Shown here: piece after piece, positions 1 to 9,807 of the stretch
Layout: the number at the start of each line of letters is the position of its first letter
Numbering within the stretch: position 1 is the first letter of the stretch
From: Ehrlichia chaffeensis str. Arkansas
GTDB taxonomy: Bacteria > Pseudomonadota > Alphaproteobacteria > Rickettsiales > Anaplasmataceae
Direction: 5' to 3'
Assembly: GCF_000013145.1 (NCBI RefSeq)
Contig: NC_007799.1
Span: forward strand, 868,001 to 932,000
DNA length: 64,000 nucleotides
Made by a program: the position numbers and the translations under genes
Notes under the pieces: generated by a model
What the model was told of the DNA's origin: nothing
What the model saw: the letters and a program-made list of their open reading frames with translations, nothing else
Databases searched by the model: none

Positions 1-1
1 A

Positions 2-2866
2 CAAGTAAGGGATAGTGGTGTAGGAGCAATACCTTTATGTGATATTGAAAGGCTGTTAAACCAAAATACACCATTACCAATTAATTTCAATCCAGCAGAC
101 ATTGACTGTTATAGTGATTTCGTAGATAGCATATTAAATGCCAGTAATAAAGACGTTCTATATGAAGAAGCACAAAAAGTACTTAATATAGTAGCTCCAC
201 TAACTCCTTATATTCTAATAATGAGAGGTTTATCACATGCAATTATAAAACGTACAAACCCTCACTCAGAAATAAATCATGATGAACAGCTTGTTATAGA
301 AGCTAAAACATCTATTTTATTACATACAACAGCTGCAACACAACTTACAAGAGAAACTCAAGTATCTCTAGCTAATGAAGCATTTGCTCATGAACATCCA
401 GTACAAGATAAAATTATTAGAGCAGCTAATTATTTTAATACATACCTTAGTAGTACCATTTCATGGACATATATTGGTAGTATACTCTCAGTATTCGTAA
501 CACGTATGTATGCTGGATATGCTAGCAGTAGAGCAGAATCAGATATACAATCTGCATTATTACAAGCACGTCATAATGTTACTTTTAATCATACCCGCAT
601 CTATCAGCCTGATTTAAATATTAACCCAAATCATACCACCGGAAATAACACAGTTGTTTATGCCCCCAGACACCCTTCTGAACAATTCCCAGAACACCAA
701 GGCGTTCTAAATGGGGCTCCTTCTTATGCAACAACTCTAATGTCTACACTACAGCTTACTTGGACACTGCCTAATATAATTCTAGGACAAAAAAAAAGAA
801 CGTTTATTCTCAAGCATTTAAAAAAATATAGACCTACACAAGAAGATCGAAGAAATGATAATAAGTTCTTAGCTACAGTAATATTTCGCTGGTTCGGAAA
901 TGTCATTATACAGCCTGTTGATTGCGTAGATTCTGAACTTAAAGATGCCTTTTTCAGATGGACTATCTTTAGGTTCTTTACACCACTTGCACCAATTGAA
1001 GAACCATTAAAAATGCGAGGCCTTTATGCTCGTCTTACCAGGAAATGTTACCGAAATCAAGAAAGAGAGCTCCAGATAAGTAACAGGATTATGAATAGTG
1101 CTAGTTTAGCAATACTGGCCTTTGAATATTTAGATGTAGCGCTCGGATTTCCGTTCCCAATATGTTCAGCAATATTAAAAGGAACAAGAATTGCGTCAGT
1201 GGTACTTCCAGTATTAGTAAACAGATTACGTGATAATATAACTTATAACCCAAGATTCAGAAGGTTTATACTTGCAAACATGTTAAGAACAGGATCTTCA
1301 CCTCTTGTATTAACAGGTTTTGACCTAATCGGTAATTCAATACGTTACGTGAGTTTATTAACAGCATTTGATGTAATGGCAACCGTAAATGTTGATGCAG
1401 TATCATCTAGTATTTTATACGAAGCTGATGTATTAGAACAACACATCATGATTATTGAAGATACAGTAGAAAATATTATATTCACCAATAGAGGAAGCCT
1501 AGCATTACTTGCCCCAAGCATGGAAATAAGATTTACTGACTCAAGAAATCGAATAACTATTAGTGAAATCTTAGAAGAAGATGAAGAGGAGTTACAAACT
1601 CGTCGACATGCAACTAGAGAGCACAACAGTACAGAAATAATCTACAGGTTAAGGGGAGCAAGACGTGTATTACATCAGGAAGTACCTGGTACAATGCGGG
1701 ACGGAATACCTCTATTATCCTATAGGAGACGTCACAGCAGCAGCACTATAGAAGAACCAATAATAGGCCCTGAGGAAAGAGCAGCATATTTTTATGAACA
1801 AAATATATTGCATCCAAACAGGAATATTGAAACAAGAACACAACCAGGTACACATCATGTGGCATCAAAAAATCTACTGAATTCAGACATATATCTTGAA
1901 GCACAAAATCCAGTAATATTAATTTCTCATACAAGACGTTCTAGTGTAGACATTTCACAAGAACAACCTGTAGTGTTTGTAGAACAACAAGAGTCAGATG
2001 TAGATGATCAGCCTGAAACTCCTGAACTAAGAGCAGCATATTTCTATCAACAAAATATACTGCATCCAAGAAGGAATACTGAAACAAGCATACCACCAGG
2101 TGTATCTCCTGCGCGGGCACCAACAGGTATGCTGAATGAAAGTATATATCTTGAAGAACAAGAAGGAGAAAGGTTAACATCTTACAGAAGATGTTCTAGT
2201 ATCACACTTACAGAAGAAGAATGTGAATTACAACAAGTAATTGTAGAACAACAAGATCCAGATAGAGGTCCTCATCCTACAGATAGTGACATCATTAATC
2301 TAAGAGCAACATATTTCTATCAACAAAATATACTGCATCCAAGGAGGGATACTGAAACAAGCACAACACCAGGTGTATATCATGTGCGGGCACCAGTAAA
2401 TATGCTGAATGCAGATATATATCTTGAAGAACAAAATGAAGGACAGTTAACATCTTATACAAGACATTCCGGCACTACATCTTCTAATCAAGGAAGATCA
2501 AGAAGATCAGGTAGAAGTGCCTTAAATGAACCATTACCAGACTCTCAGATAAGACAAGCCTTTTTCTCTCAACTACATCCAAGAAGAAGATCAGGTGATC
2601 CATTACAGGATATAATACCAGAAAGTATGATGCAAGCAGAGATACTTCTAGATCCAGAAGAGGATCCTCCATTACTATTTGGTAGAAACATTCCTACATG
2701 CAGTATTACAGAAATCATAACTGAAGAAAGTGATACCTCAACACAGCAAGCAGCTGGAGCTACTGCAACTCCTATCGGAGGCGCAGATGATGATGATAAT
2801 ACATTACCAAGTTCAACACTTCACGTCTCTTCTGCTACACACCACGGTGCTCCTTTATCAAGATAA
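2..2866 (+). CDS. Large Ehrlichia-type protein with degenerate C-terminal repeats (5' partial)
   Basis: I do not recognise this protein. The frame is open from base 2 with no stop, so the gene starts before the window; the ATG at 221 is only an internal methionine and at least 73 residues precede it. The middle part (about nt 1080-1400) has hydrophobic stretches that could contact membrane. The C-terminal third holds four diverging repeats of about 83-91 residues, starting near nt 1778, 2030, 2303 and 2552. The first three open with RA(A/T)YFY(E/Q)QNILHP and continue to an LN-DIYLE-type motif; the fourth is shortened. An Asp-rich stretch lies close to the C-terminus. The repeats and lineage-specific character suggest a surface or secreted protein, which is inference. 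A hairpin follows the stop. Confidence 0.75.
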   Translation, partial: QVRDSGVGAIPLCDIERLLNQNTPLPINFNPADIDCYSDFVDSILNASNKDVLYEEAQKVLNIVAPLTPYILIMRGLSHAIIKRTNPHSEINHDEQLVIEAKTSILLHTTAATQLTRETQVSLANEAFAHEHPVQDKIIRAANYFNTYLSSTISWTYIGSILSVFVTRMYAGYASSRAESDIQSALLQARHNVTFNHTRIYQPDLNINPNHTTGNNTVVYAPRHPSEQFPEHQGVLNGAPSYATTLMSTLQLTWTLPNIILGQKKRTFILKHLKKYRPTQEDRRNDNKFLATVIFRWFGNVIIQPVDCVDSELKDAFFRWTIFRFFTPLAPIEEPLKMRGLYARLTRKCYRNQERELQISNRIMNSASLAILAFEYLDVALGFPFPICSAILKGTRIASVVLPVLVNRLRDNITYNPRFRRFILANMLRTGSSPLVLTGFDLIGNSIRYVSLLTAFDVMATVNVDAVSSSILYEADVLEQHIMIIEDTVENIIFTNRGSLALLAPSMEIRFTDSRNRITISEILEEDEEELQTRRHATREHNSTEIIYRLRGARRVLHQEVPGTMRDGIPLLSYRRRHSSSTIEEPIIGPEERAAYFYEQNILHPNRNIETRTQPGTHHVASKNLLNSDIYLEAQNPVILISHTRRSSVDISQEQPVVFVEQQESDVDDQPETPELRAAYFYQQNILHPRRNTETSIPPGVSPARAPTGMLNESIYLEEQEGERLTSYRRCSSITLTEEECELQQVIVEQQDPDRGPHPTDSDIINLRATYFYQQNILHPRRDTETSTTPGVYHVRAPVNMLNADIYLEEQNEGQLTSYTRHSGTTSSNQGRSRRSGRSALNEPLPDSQIRQAFFSQLHPRRRSGDPLQDIIPESMMQAEILLDPEEDPPLLFGRNIPTCSITEIITEESDTSTQQAAGATATPIGGADDDDNTLPSSTLHVSSATHHGAPLSR

Positions 2867-2885
2867 TGTTATACAACATAGAAGG

Positions 2886-2919
2886 CCTGAATGAAATTGT
2901 AAAACCAAGTTCATTCAGG
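2886..2919 (+). terminator. Stem-loop after the first gene
   Basis: A perfect 10-bp inverted repeat (CCTGAATGAA / TTCATTCAGG) with a 14-nt loop starts 20 nt after the stop codon and is followed by TTTCC. The T-run is short, so this is a plausible rather than classical intrinsic terminator. Confidence 0.5.
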
Positions 2920-3045
2920 TTTCCTAAATCTCTTAACTCTTCTTTATTAAGATAGCATAAAGGTACTTACTTTCTCTGAAAAAGTCCTGAATGAAAGTAT
3001 AAAGTCTAAGTAGATGATTCAAGTCTTTTTGTAAAGTACTGCACT

Positions 3046-3320
3046 CCTCATTATCCTACATAACATTGTTATCAATTCTTACAAAAATCAATAGCATGTA
3101 TACCACCAAGAAATACACATAATAAGTACATATTTTCTATAATTGGACAACCAATAAAAATGCAGAGAGCATACAACAATAGGAACATTTACATCATTAA
3201 CACACAGATATTTTTATAACAACCAACTAATAAACAAAGTAGTAACATCTTGGTACACAGTAATCAAATTGTACATTCAACAATATCCCACATAACATTG
3301 TTATCAATACTATTAAAACA
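3046..3320 (+). repeat. Dispersed copy of the 20-kb gene's 3'-end repeat
   Basis: This stretch matches, with scattered differences, the unit repeated at 20971-21928: CATAACATTGTTATCA, then TACATATTTTCTATAATT, AAAATGCAGAGAG and ACATTTACATCATTAACACAC occur in the same order. In the 20-kb copy part of the unit is the coding end of the gene stopping at 21010; here the corresponding frame is interrupted by TAG after six codons, so it is not coding. The two sites are direct repeats about 18 kb apart. Confidence 0.8.
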
Positions 3321-3661
3321 GTAAAAAGGTATTAATGACTATATTAAAATACCTGAGTAAACATAAATCCTATGATTTAACTCTCTTTACAAACTGTCAA
3401 ATTCTTTATTATCAAGATAGTAAAAATACTCTAGCTATAATATTGAAAAAGACTTCAATGAAATTATTAAATTTTATATTTTTTCATTACATTTTTAAGT
3501 CTATCAATTTTTAACAACAGATGATAATATAAGATAAAATAACCTTTTACACATCACATACTAATAAACTACAGTTAACATTAATTTCTCTGGACCACAA
3601 CATAAAGATTTAGAACTTCAGAATAAATAAAAACAACAAAGTAACTTCTTCGTTACAGAAA

Positions 3662-3722
3662 TGGATCAAGAAAAGGGATTCGAATCCTCGACCTTTATTT
3701 TGGCAAGGTAACACTTTACCAA
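3662..3722 (-). pseudogene. tRNA-Gly fragment, copy 1
   Basis: This matches the 3' part of the tRNA-Gly at 4084-4159 (T arm, anticodon loop with GCC, encoded CCA). The 3' side of the anticodon stem is changed, the acceptor 3' strand is altered, and the 5' acceptor strand and most of the D arm are missing, so no tRNA can fold. Confidence 0.85.
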
Positions 3723-3872
3723 TTTTAACAACAGATAATAACATAAGTAAAATAACCTTTTACACATAACACACTAATCAACTATAGTTAACATTAATTT
3801 CTGGACCACAATATAAAGATTTAGAACTTCAGAATAAATAAAAACAACAAAGTAACTTCTTCGTTACAGAAA

Positions 3873-3933
3873 TGGATCAAGAAAAGGGATTCGAATCCTC
3901 GACCTTTATTTTGGCAAGGTAACACTTTACCAA
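3873..3933 (-). pseudogene. tRNA-Gly fragment, copy 2
   Basis: Same truncated tRNA-Gly as at 3662-3722, with the same substitutions, 211 bp further on. It is not functional for the same reasons. Confidence 0.85.
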
Positions 3934-4083
3934 TTTTAACAACAGATAATAACATAAGTAAAATAACCTTTTACACATAACACACTAATCAACTATAGTT
4001 AACATTAATTTCTGGACCACAATATAAAGATTTAGAACTTCAGAATAAATAAAAACAACAAAGTAACTTCTTCGTTACAGAAA

Positions 4084-4159
4084 TGGAGCGGGAAAAGGGG
4101 TTCGAACCCTCGACCTTTACCTTGGCAAGGTAACGCTCTACCAACTAAGCTACTCCCGC
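4084..4159 (-). tRNA. tRNA-Gly (anticodon GCC)
   Basis: The minus strand folds into a full cloverleaf of 76 nt: acceptor GCGGGAG paired with TTCCCGC (one G-U), D arm with AGTTGGTAGAGC, anticodon loop TTGCCAA (GCC, glycine), and T arm GAGGG-TTCGAAC-CCC. The 3' CCA is encoded, unlike in the other three tRNAs of this window. It is the intact copy at the end of the 211-bp array. Confidence 0.95.
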
Positions 4160-4188
4160 ACAATCTTCAAGTATTATTTTGGAGTTTA

Positions 4189-4217
4189 ATGATAAAATAA
4201 TAACTGTAACAGTGCAA
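4189..4217 (-). promoter_or_regulatory. Promoter for tRNA-Gly
   Basis: Minus strand: TTGCAC, 17-bp spacer, TATCAT. The -10 ends 30 bp before the tRNA. Confidence 0.5.
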
Positions 4218-4345
4218 GAAAATTATAATAACCCTTCCATAATATCTCACAATAAAAACTGCAAAACTTAAAATTTACTACGATAATAAGAAAATAATGC
4301 CTAAAAGTACAAATTGGTATAATATTACCACCATCATACTTCAAG

Positions 4346-4374
4346 TGTTATTAGATATTATATATCAAATAACA
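4346..4374. promoter_or_regulatory. Operator-like dyad upstream of purB
   Basis: Two 13-bp arms (TGTTATTAGATAT and ATATCAAATAACA) around a 3-bp centre are complementary at 12 of 13 positions. The dyad ends 47 bp before the purB ATG and lies just after a TATAAT box at 4318-4323 (whose -35 is weak), where a repressor site would be expected. Operator function is inference. Confidence 0.4.
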
Positions 4375-4421
4375 TCTAAACATTTACAATAAAAATATAT
4401 TAAAACCTCGGAGACAAACAA

Positions 4422-5720
4422 ATGATCAAACGTTACAGTAGACCTGAAATGTCATCAATTTGGGAAGACAATAATAAGTTCAAAATATGGATGGACATAG
4501 AATACTACGCATGCGAAGCACAAGCAAAATTAGGTGTTATACCTGATCACATACTCAATAATTTAAAAAACAAAATTGAACATTTTGATATTAACCGCAT
4601 AAATGAAATCGAGTCAGTAGTAAAACACGACGTAATAGCATTTTTAACATATATATCAGAATCTACCAATGCAGATATAAGATACTTACACTACGGTATG
4701 ACAAGCTCTGATGTATTAGATACTTGCTTATCCATACAATTAAAGCAATCTTGTAATTTATTATTAGATAACATAGAAATCATATTAAACATTTTAAAAC
4801 AAAAATCTATAGAAACAAAATATATATTATGCATGGGACGTAGTCATGGCGTACATGCAGAACCAGTAACATTTGGATTAAAACTTGCAAGATTTTACGC
4901 AGAATTTAAGCGTAATTACAACAGATTAAAAATGGCTCAAGATGAAATATCAGTATGTAAGATTTCTGGAGCTATGGGTAACTTTGCCAACATTGATCCA
5001 TTTGTTGAAAATTATGTAGCAAATGCATTAAATCTTAGACCAGAATCTATATCATCACAAGTAATACCAAGAGATCGCCATGCTATGTTTTTTGCAACTT
5101 TAGGAGTTATTGCATCTTCCATAGAAAACATAGCAATAGAAATTCGTCACCTTCAAAAAACTGAAACACTAGAAGTCACAGAATATTTTTCAGCTGGACA
5201 GAAAGGAAGTTCTGCAATGCCTCACAAGAAAAACCCCATATTAAGTGAAAATCTTACAGGCCTTGCCAGAATGATACGAAGTTACGTAATTCCTGCTCTA
5301 GAAAATGTTGCTTTATGGCACGAAAGAGATATATCACATTCCTCTGTAGAAAGATGTATTGCACCAGATGCTTGTATTGTTACAGATTTTGCATTAGCAA
5401 GGTTAGCAAATTTGCTCAATAACATGATCATATATCCTAATAATATGGATAAGAATCTAGCACAATCAAAAGGTTTAGTATTCTCTCAACGGGTACTTCT
5501 TGAATTAGTAAAATATGGGTTAAAAAGAGAAACAGCTTATCAAATAATTCAAGAACGGGCATTAAAAACATGGAATAACGATAGCCATTTTCTAGATGAA
5601 CTAAAAAAAGATCCACAAGTATTAAAATGTATAAGTAACGAAAGTTTAGAATCTTTATTTAACTTTGATTATTATACACAACATATAGACACAATATTCG
5701 ATAAGGTTTTTAAAGAATAA
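4422..5720 (+). CDS. purB: Adenylosuccinate lyase
   Basis: PurB acts twice in purine synthesis: it cleaves SAICAR to AICAR and adenylosuccinate to AMP, releasing fumarate each time, in the cytosol. The product has 432 residues, the usual length of the shorter PurB type. It shows the fumarase/aspartase-family signature SSAMPHKKNP at about residues 265-274, GRSHGVHAEPVTFG with the catalytic His region near residue 145, and the TSSDVLDT motif. The ATG follows GGAG with about 10 nt spacing. It stands alone, with large gaps on both sides. Ehrlichia species keep de novo purine synthesis, so an intact gene is expected. Confidence 0.96.
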   Translation: MIKRYSRPEMSSIWEDNNKFKIWMDIEYYACEAQAKLGVIPDHILNNLKNKIEHFDINRINEIESVVKHDVIAFLTYISESTNADIRYLHYGMTSSDVLDTCLSIQLKQSCNLLLDNIEIILNILKQKSIETKYILCMGRSHGVHAEPVTFGLKLARFYAEFKRNYNRLKMAQDEISVCKISGAMGNFANIDPFVENYVANALNLRPESISSQVIPRDRHAMFFATLGVIASSIENIAIEIRHLQKTETLEVTEYFSAGQKGSSAMPHKKNPILSENLTGLARMIRSYVIPALENVALWHERDISHSSVERCIAPDACIVTDFALARLANLLNNMIIYPNNMDKNLAQSKGLVFSQRVLLELVKYGLKRETAYQIIQERALKTWNNDSHFLDELKKDPQVLKCISNESLESLFNFDYYTQHIDTIFDKVFKE

Positions 5721-5912
5721 ATAATTAATTAAGTTCAGTTTTTAATGTTAATTAATATATAAAGTCATTATGAAGCTACTAAGTTATTAATTTTTAAACT
5801 AAATATTAAAAAATATAAGATCTTTAGTTAAGCAAATTGTTAATTAGTTAAAAAAACAATTAAATAAAATATGAATAATGTAATTTTATATTAAAATAAT
5901 AAATAATTGTTA

Positions 5913-5941
5913 TTGACTATTTATCATTTTCTGATTACAAT
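5913..5941 (+). promoter_or_regulatory. Orphan promoter upstream of a stem-loop
   Basis: TTGACT, 17-bp spacer, TACAAT: the same hexamers and spacing as the lipoprotein promoter at 63361. No ORF follows; the only structure downstream is the hairpin at 5976-6045. Confidence 0.55.
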
Positions 5942-5947
5942 CCTATT

Positions 5948-6050
5948 ATATTAATTTAAAAGATTAATAAATACGGTCCTACCTTACTATCAATGCATAA
6001 CCATTAGGTAACACACACTTTATCTTACAAAGGTAAGGTAGGGCCTCTAT
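5948..6050 (+). ncRNA. Candidate small RNA with long stem-loop
   Basis: About 7 nt after the orphan -10 box the expected transcript begins. It contains GGTCCTACCTTAC (5976-5988) pairing over 13 positions (one G-U) with GTAAGGTAGGGCC (6033-6045) around a 44-nt loop. A second CTTAC at 6024-6028 could pair with the same GTAAG as a small competing hairpin. I see no SRP, tmRNA or RNase P core motif. It could instead be an untranslated palindromic element or part of purB 3' processing. Ends are estimates. Confidence 0.35.
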
Positions 6051-6059
6051 CTAATTTAG

Positions 6060-6546
6060 ACACAAACTAGTTTAACTACACACATGCCTAATTTTATACA
6101 TTTCTACAGTTTATTGCAAGTGGTTTTTATACAACCAAAAGTTATAACCAAAAGAATTAAACAATTATAAAGAAAGTTGTTGTTACTACTTAAACCCTAC
6201 GCAACTTATTACAAACAACCTTTCCTTTTTAACAAAAATCACTAAGATTACCCAGCTTCTTTTCAAGAAGTATATACACTGAATTTAATAATAGATGATT
6301 TAAAAACCATTCACAATAATCAATCTATTAACATTCATATTTCTGCTATACCATTTTCACATCATCAAGTACGTATTGCGTACCTATTTCTAATACAGTA
6401 CCAATACATGCCTAAAATCACTCTCTAAATACGATATATCTTTAGTATAAACCCATCTCTGACATACCTCTTCAAAAACACATATCTAGTTACCTACAAA
6501 TAGTCATGTATATAATACTATAGTCAGATTAAGCCATATCTAAGAG
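6060..6546. other. Non-coding stretch, nothing recognised
   Basis: AT-rich sequence between the candidate small RNA and the end of htpG. It has one short hairpin (CTTCT-TTTC-AAGAAG near 6255-6270) without a T-run and no supported ORF. Confidence 0.5.
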
Positions 6547-8460
6547 CTATTGATAAACCTTAGCCAATATATTATTCATTCTTTCAGCAAAATCACTAAC
6601 ATCCTGTAGCTCTTCTCCTTCAAGAATACATGCTTGATTCAATAATAAATGCAACATGTTTTCTAATGTAACACTTTCCCCAGCATTAGCATGTTCATCT
6701 ATCATTTTAGTAACAATAGGATGTTTAGGATTGATCTCCAAAATCTTTGTGCTCTTATAATTCAATTGCTTCTGTTCCCTTAAAAATCTTTCCATTCTAA
6801 TATCCATGGAACCATCCGCTACAGCTAAACATACTGGGCTATTTGTTAATTTTTTCGATACCCTAACGCTACTGACTAATTTATCAAGTACTTGAGCTGC
6901 ATACTTAACAAATGTGTCTACTTTTTCTTTAGAATCAACGCTCTCATCTTCATTTTCCTTAATTTCTTCACTCTTATCAAGATGAGCAAGTTTTTCTAAA
7001 TCTTCATCCGCTCGTATAACTGATTTTAAAGGCACCTTTTGATAATCAGTTACCACATTCGTCCAAAAATCATCTACAGGATCAACTAACAGTATAACTT
7101 CTATCCCGCGACTTATAAACCCTTCCAGTTGAGGACTCTTTTTCACAGAATCTAAATCATTACCAGTTAAATAATAAATATTATCCTGCCCTGCTTTCAT
7201 TCTTTCAATATAATCTTCCAAGCTAATTAACGAATCATCACTGTATGTACTATAAAAACGACATGCTGACATTAACTCTTCACGAAACTCTGTGTTCATC
7301 GATTCACACAATCCTTCCTTCAATACTGAGCCAAAATTTTCCCAAAATTTTTTATAATCTTTAATATCACTCTCAGCTTTTTTCTTAAGTTCAGATAGTA
7401 CTCTATTAACTATAGATTGTTTTATCTTCTCAATAATTTTGTTATTTTGTAAAGTTTCACGGCTGATATTTAAAGGTAGGTCTGAAGAATCTATTATACC
7501 TTTTAAAAATCTCAAATACTGAGGTATAATTTGTACATTATCTTCAGTAATGAATACTTTATTCACATATAATTTTACTGAACATTTCCTATCAGGATGA
7601 AATAAATCAAATGGTTTAATAGATGGTATATACAATAAATTAGTGTACTCTACTACCCCTTCATTTTTATTATGTAATATCATCCAAGGTTCACCACCAA
7701 CATGAGCTACTGTACGGAAAAAATTTTGATGTTCTTCTGCAGATATTTCACCTTTAGATTTTGTCCAAATAGCAGCATCACTATTTAACTTCTCTTCTTC
7801 TCCCTTATCATTTAAGAAATAAACTGGATAATTAATATGGTAAGAATATGTAGTAATAATATGTTCTATACGAAACCTATCAGTAAATTCAGATTCTTCA
7901 GGCTTTAATATTAAAGTAATCTTAGTTCCACGGGAAATTTGATTATCCTCCAGTTGAGAAATAGTAAATTCTCCATCTCCATGAGATTTCCACTGATACC
8001 CTATAGATTCTCCAGCTTTACGAGACTCAACTATAACCTCACTTGCCACCATAAATGCAGAATAAAAACCTACACCAAATTTACCTATTAGTTCAACAAC
8101 ACCTTGAGAAGAAGTTCCATTATTAATTTCATCCAAAAACCTTTGTGTACCAGAATGCGCTATGGTACCTAAATTATCTATTAGGTCTTGCCTATTCATT
8201 CCAATACCATTATCAGATATATATAATCTATTTTTATCTTGGTCTACACTGATAACTATTTTAAAATCAGAATCTTGGTCTATTAAATCTTGATTAGATA
8301 GAGATTCATAACGTAACTTATCACATGCATCTGAAGCATTAGAAACTAATTCTCTTAAAAAAATATCCTTATTTGTATAAAGAGAGTGTATAACAAGCTT
8401 TAACACCTTACCTACTTCGGCATCAAACTTCAATTTCTCAGAATTTATAACATCTTGCAT
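6547..8460 (-). CDS. htpG: Chaperone protein HtpG (Hsp90 family)
   Basis: HtpG is the bacterial Hsp90, a cytosolic ATP-dependent dimeric chaperone. The 637-residue product has the GHKL ATP-binding domain first: [15 protein letters not shown] at about residues 38-52, DNGIGM near 84-89 and [11 protein letters not shown] near 126. Middle and C-terminal dimerisation domains follow at normal length. The linker around residues 500-525 is rich in Glu, Asp and Lys. The ATG at 8460 is preceded by GAGGG. A CTTGAAA at 8514-8520 on the minus strand could be a -35 element, but I see no clear heat-shock -10. Confidence 0.97.
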
Positions 8461-8531
8461 ATTAACCCTCTTAAACTAGTATTAAATAAATAAGTAATAA
8501 CTACAGCAACAATTTTCAAGTTATTAAATTA

Positions 8532-9134
8532 CTAATTCTCATAAATTTGTAGTAAATCCATAGCATGCTTATACACCATAAGCTCAGAATCTGCATTACC
8601 AACTATCTCTTTTATTACCTCGATAGCACCATCTATATTATTATTTTTTAGCATATACACTGCTATTGCTTCTTTAATAGATGACTTATAAACTTCAGAT
8701 TTTGTAGACAAAAATTTCTGAACTTTACTTTTCAATAAATCTAAATCCTCTCCTTTAAGCAATGCTATAATCTCCAAATACTCTGCTAACTCCCTCAACT
8801 CAGGCATGAGTCTTTTATCAGCAGCTAAATCAGCATATATTGACTGTGCTTTTGCTACTTCATTCTCCCCATACATACCTGCTAACTTAAACTTAGCTAA
8901 GTACTGGTAGTTAGAACCATCAACTTTAGCAACATCATTCAATATTTTTATCATTTCATGTTCACTAACTTCACCCATTAAAGCATCATACATCATATCA
9001 CCCATACGTTGTGATAACTTCTCATGACGGTTATTTACCCATGAAACCATCCCTGCAAACACTACTAATAAGACAACTATAATACCACATATCCACTTCA
9101 TATTTGGAACAACTTTAACTATGTTTAACCCCAT
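8532..9134 (-). CDS. YfgM-like single-pass membrane protein
   Basis: The protein has one N-terminal membrane helix (WICGIIVVLLVVFAGMVSW) followed by about 165 mostly helical, charged residues resembling degenerate tetratricopeptide-type repeats, for example KFKLAGMYGENEVAKAQSIY. This architecture is that of YfgM-like proteins, which in other bacteria work with the Sec translocon and periplasmic chaperones; here that is inference. The open frame extends to a TTG at 9149, but I prefer the ATG at 9134 (200 residues), since it lies 32 bp after a good -10 box. It is 71 bp upstream of htpG on the same strand. Confidence 0.7.
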   Translation of the reverse strand: MGLNIVKVVPNMKWICGIIVVLLVVFAGMVSWVNNRHEKLSQRMGDMMYDALMGEVSEHEMIKILNDVAKVDGSNYQYLAKFKLAGMYGENEVAKAQSIYADLAADKRLMPELRELAEYLEIIALLKGEDLDLLKSKVQKFLSTKSEVYKSSIKEAIAVYMLKNNNIDGAIEVIKEIVGNADSELMVYKHAMDLLQIYEN

Positions 9135-9165
9135 AAAATGTCCAATCAACTAACAAGATAATATC

Positions 9166-9194
9166 AATGTAAAAAAATAAATGTGCATAGTCAA
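9166..9194 (-). promoter_or_regulatory. Promoter for the YfgM-like gene
   Basis: Minus strand: TTGACT, 17-bp spacer, TACATT, with the -10 ending 32 bp before the ATG at 9134. It may also serve htpG. Confidence 0.55.
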
Positions 9195-9405
9195 TGCATT
9201 TTAGGAAGTTATCATAAACACTGTATAACACATATCCTTTTGATGTACATATATTCATTTTAATACTAGCAAAAGTATATGTATAAACCATTTATACCCA
9301 GACAAACTTTGACTTAAGCAAATTACACAATACCTTTCTTGATCAACATACTCGTTATGCAATATTAATCAGCAATGTAATACACTTAGCGTAACACTTT
9401 AGCAA

Positions 9406-9807
9406 GTTCATAAACTTTTACTTTCATATTTACATAAATCTTGAACAACACACTAACTACACAACGGCTTTCTTGACTTACACACATATCTATCATGCAA
9501 TATTAATCAAATAATACACTTAACATCACACTCTAGCAAGTTCATAAACTTTTACTTTCATATTCACATAAATCTTGAACAACACACTGACTACACAATG
9601 GCTTTCTTGACTTACACACATGTCTATCATGCAATATTAACCAAGTAATACACTTAACATCACACTCTAGCAAGTTCATAAACTTTTACTTTCATATTCA
9701 CATAAATCTTGAACAACACACTGACTACACAATGGCTTTCTTGACTTACACACATACCTACCATGTAATACTAACCAATGATGCGCATATAATAACCACT
9801 TTTTTGG
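9406..9807 (-). repeat. 134-bp tandem copies of the nth 3' end
   Basis: The word GTTCATAAACTTTTACTTTCATATT starts at 9406, 9540 and 9674, a constant 134-bp period. The copy at 9674 is the true end of nth; the two copies beyond its stop repeat the last forty or so codons with substitutions and are not translated. The remaining 9150-9405 holds the promoter above and nothing else I can identify. Confidence 0.9.

Larger units (their letters stand above)
3505..4159 (-). repeat. 211-bp tandem repeat, three copies, containing tRNA-Gly
   Basis: Three copies of a 211-bp unit run head to tail; the ATGGA(T/G)C motif recurs at 3661, 3872 and 4083. Each unit has a non-coding part with TTTTAACAACAGAT and CTTCTTCGTTACAG plus tRNA-Gly-derived sequence. 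Only the last copy has a complete tRNA. Copies 1 and 2 carry the same tRNA damage, so a broken copy was itself duplicated. Confidence 0.9.
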
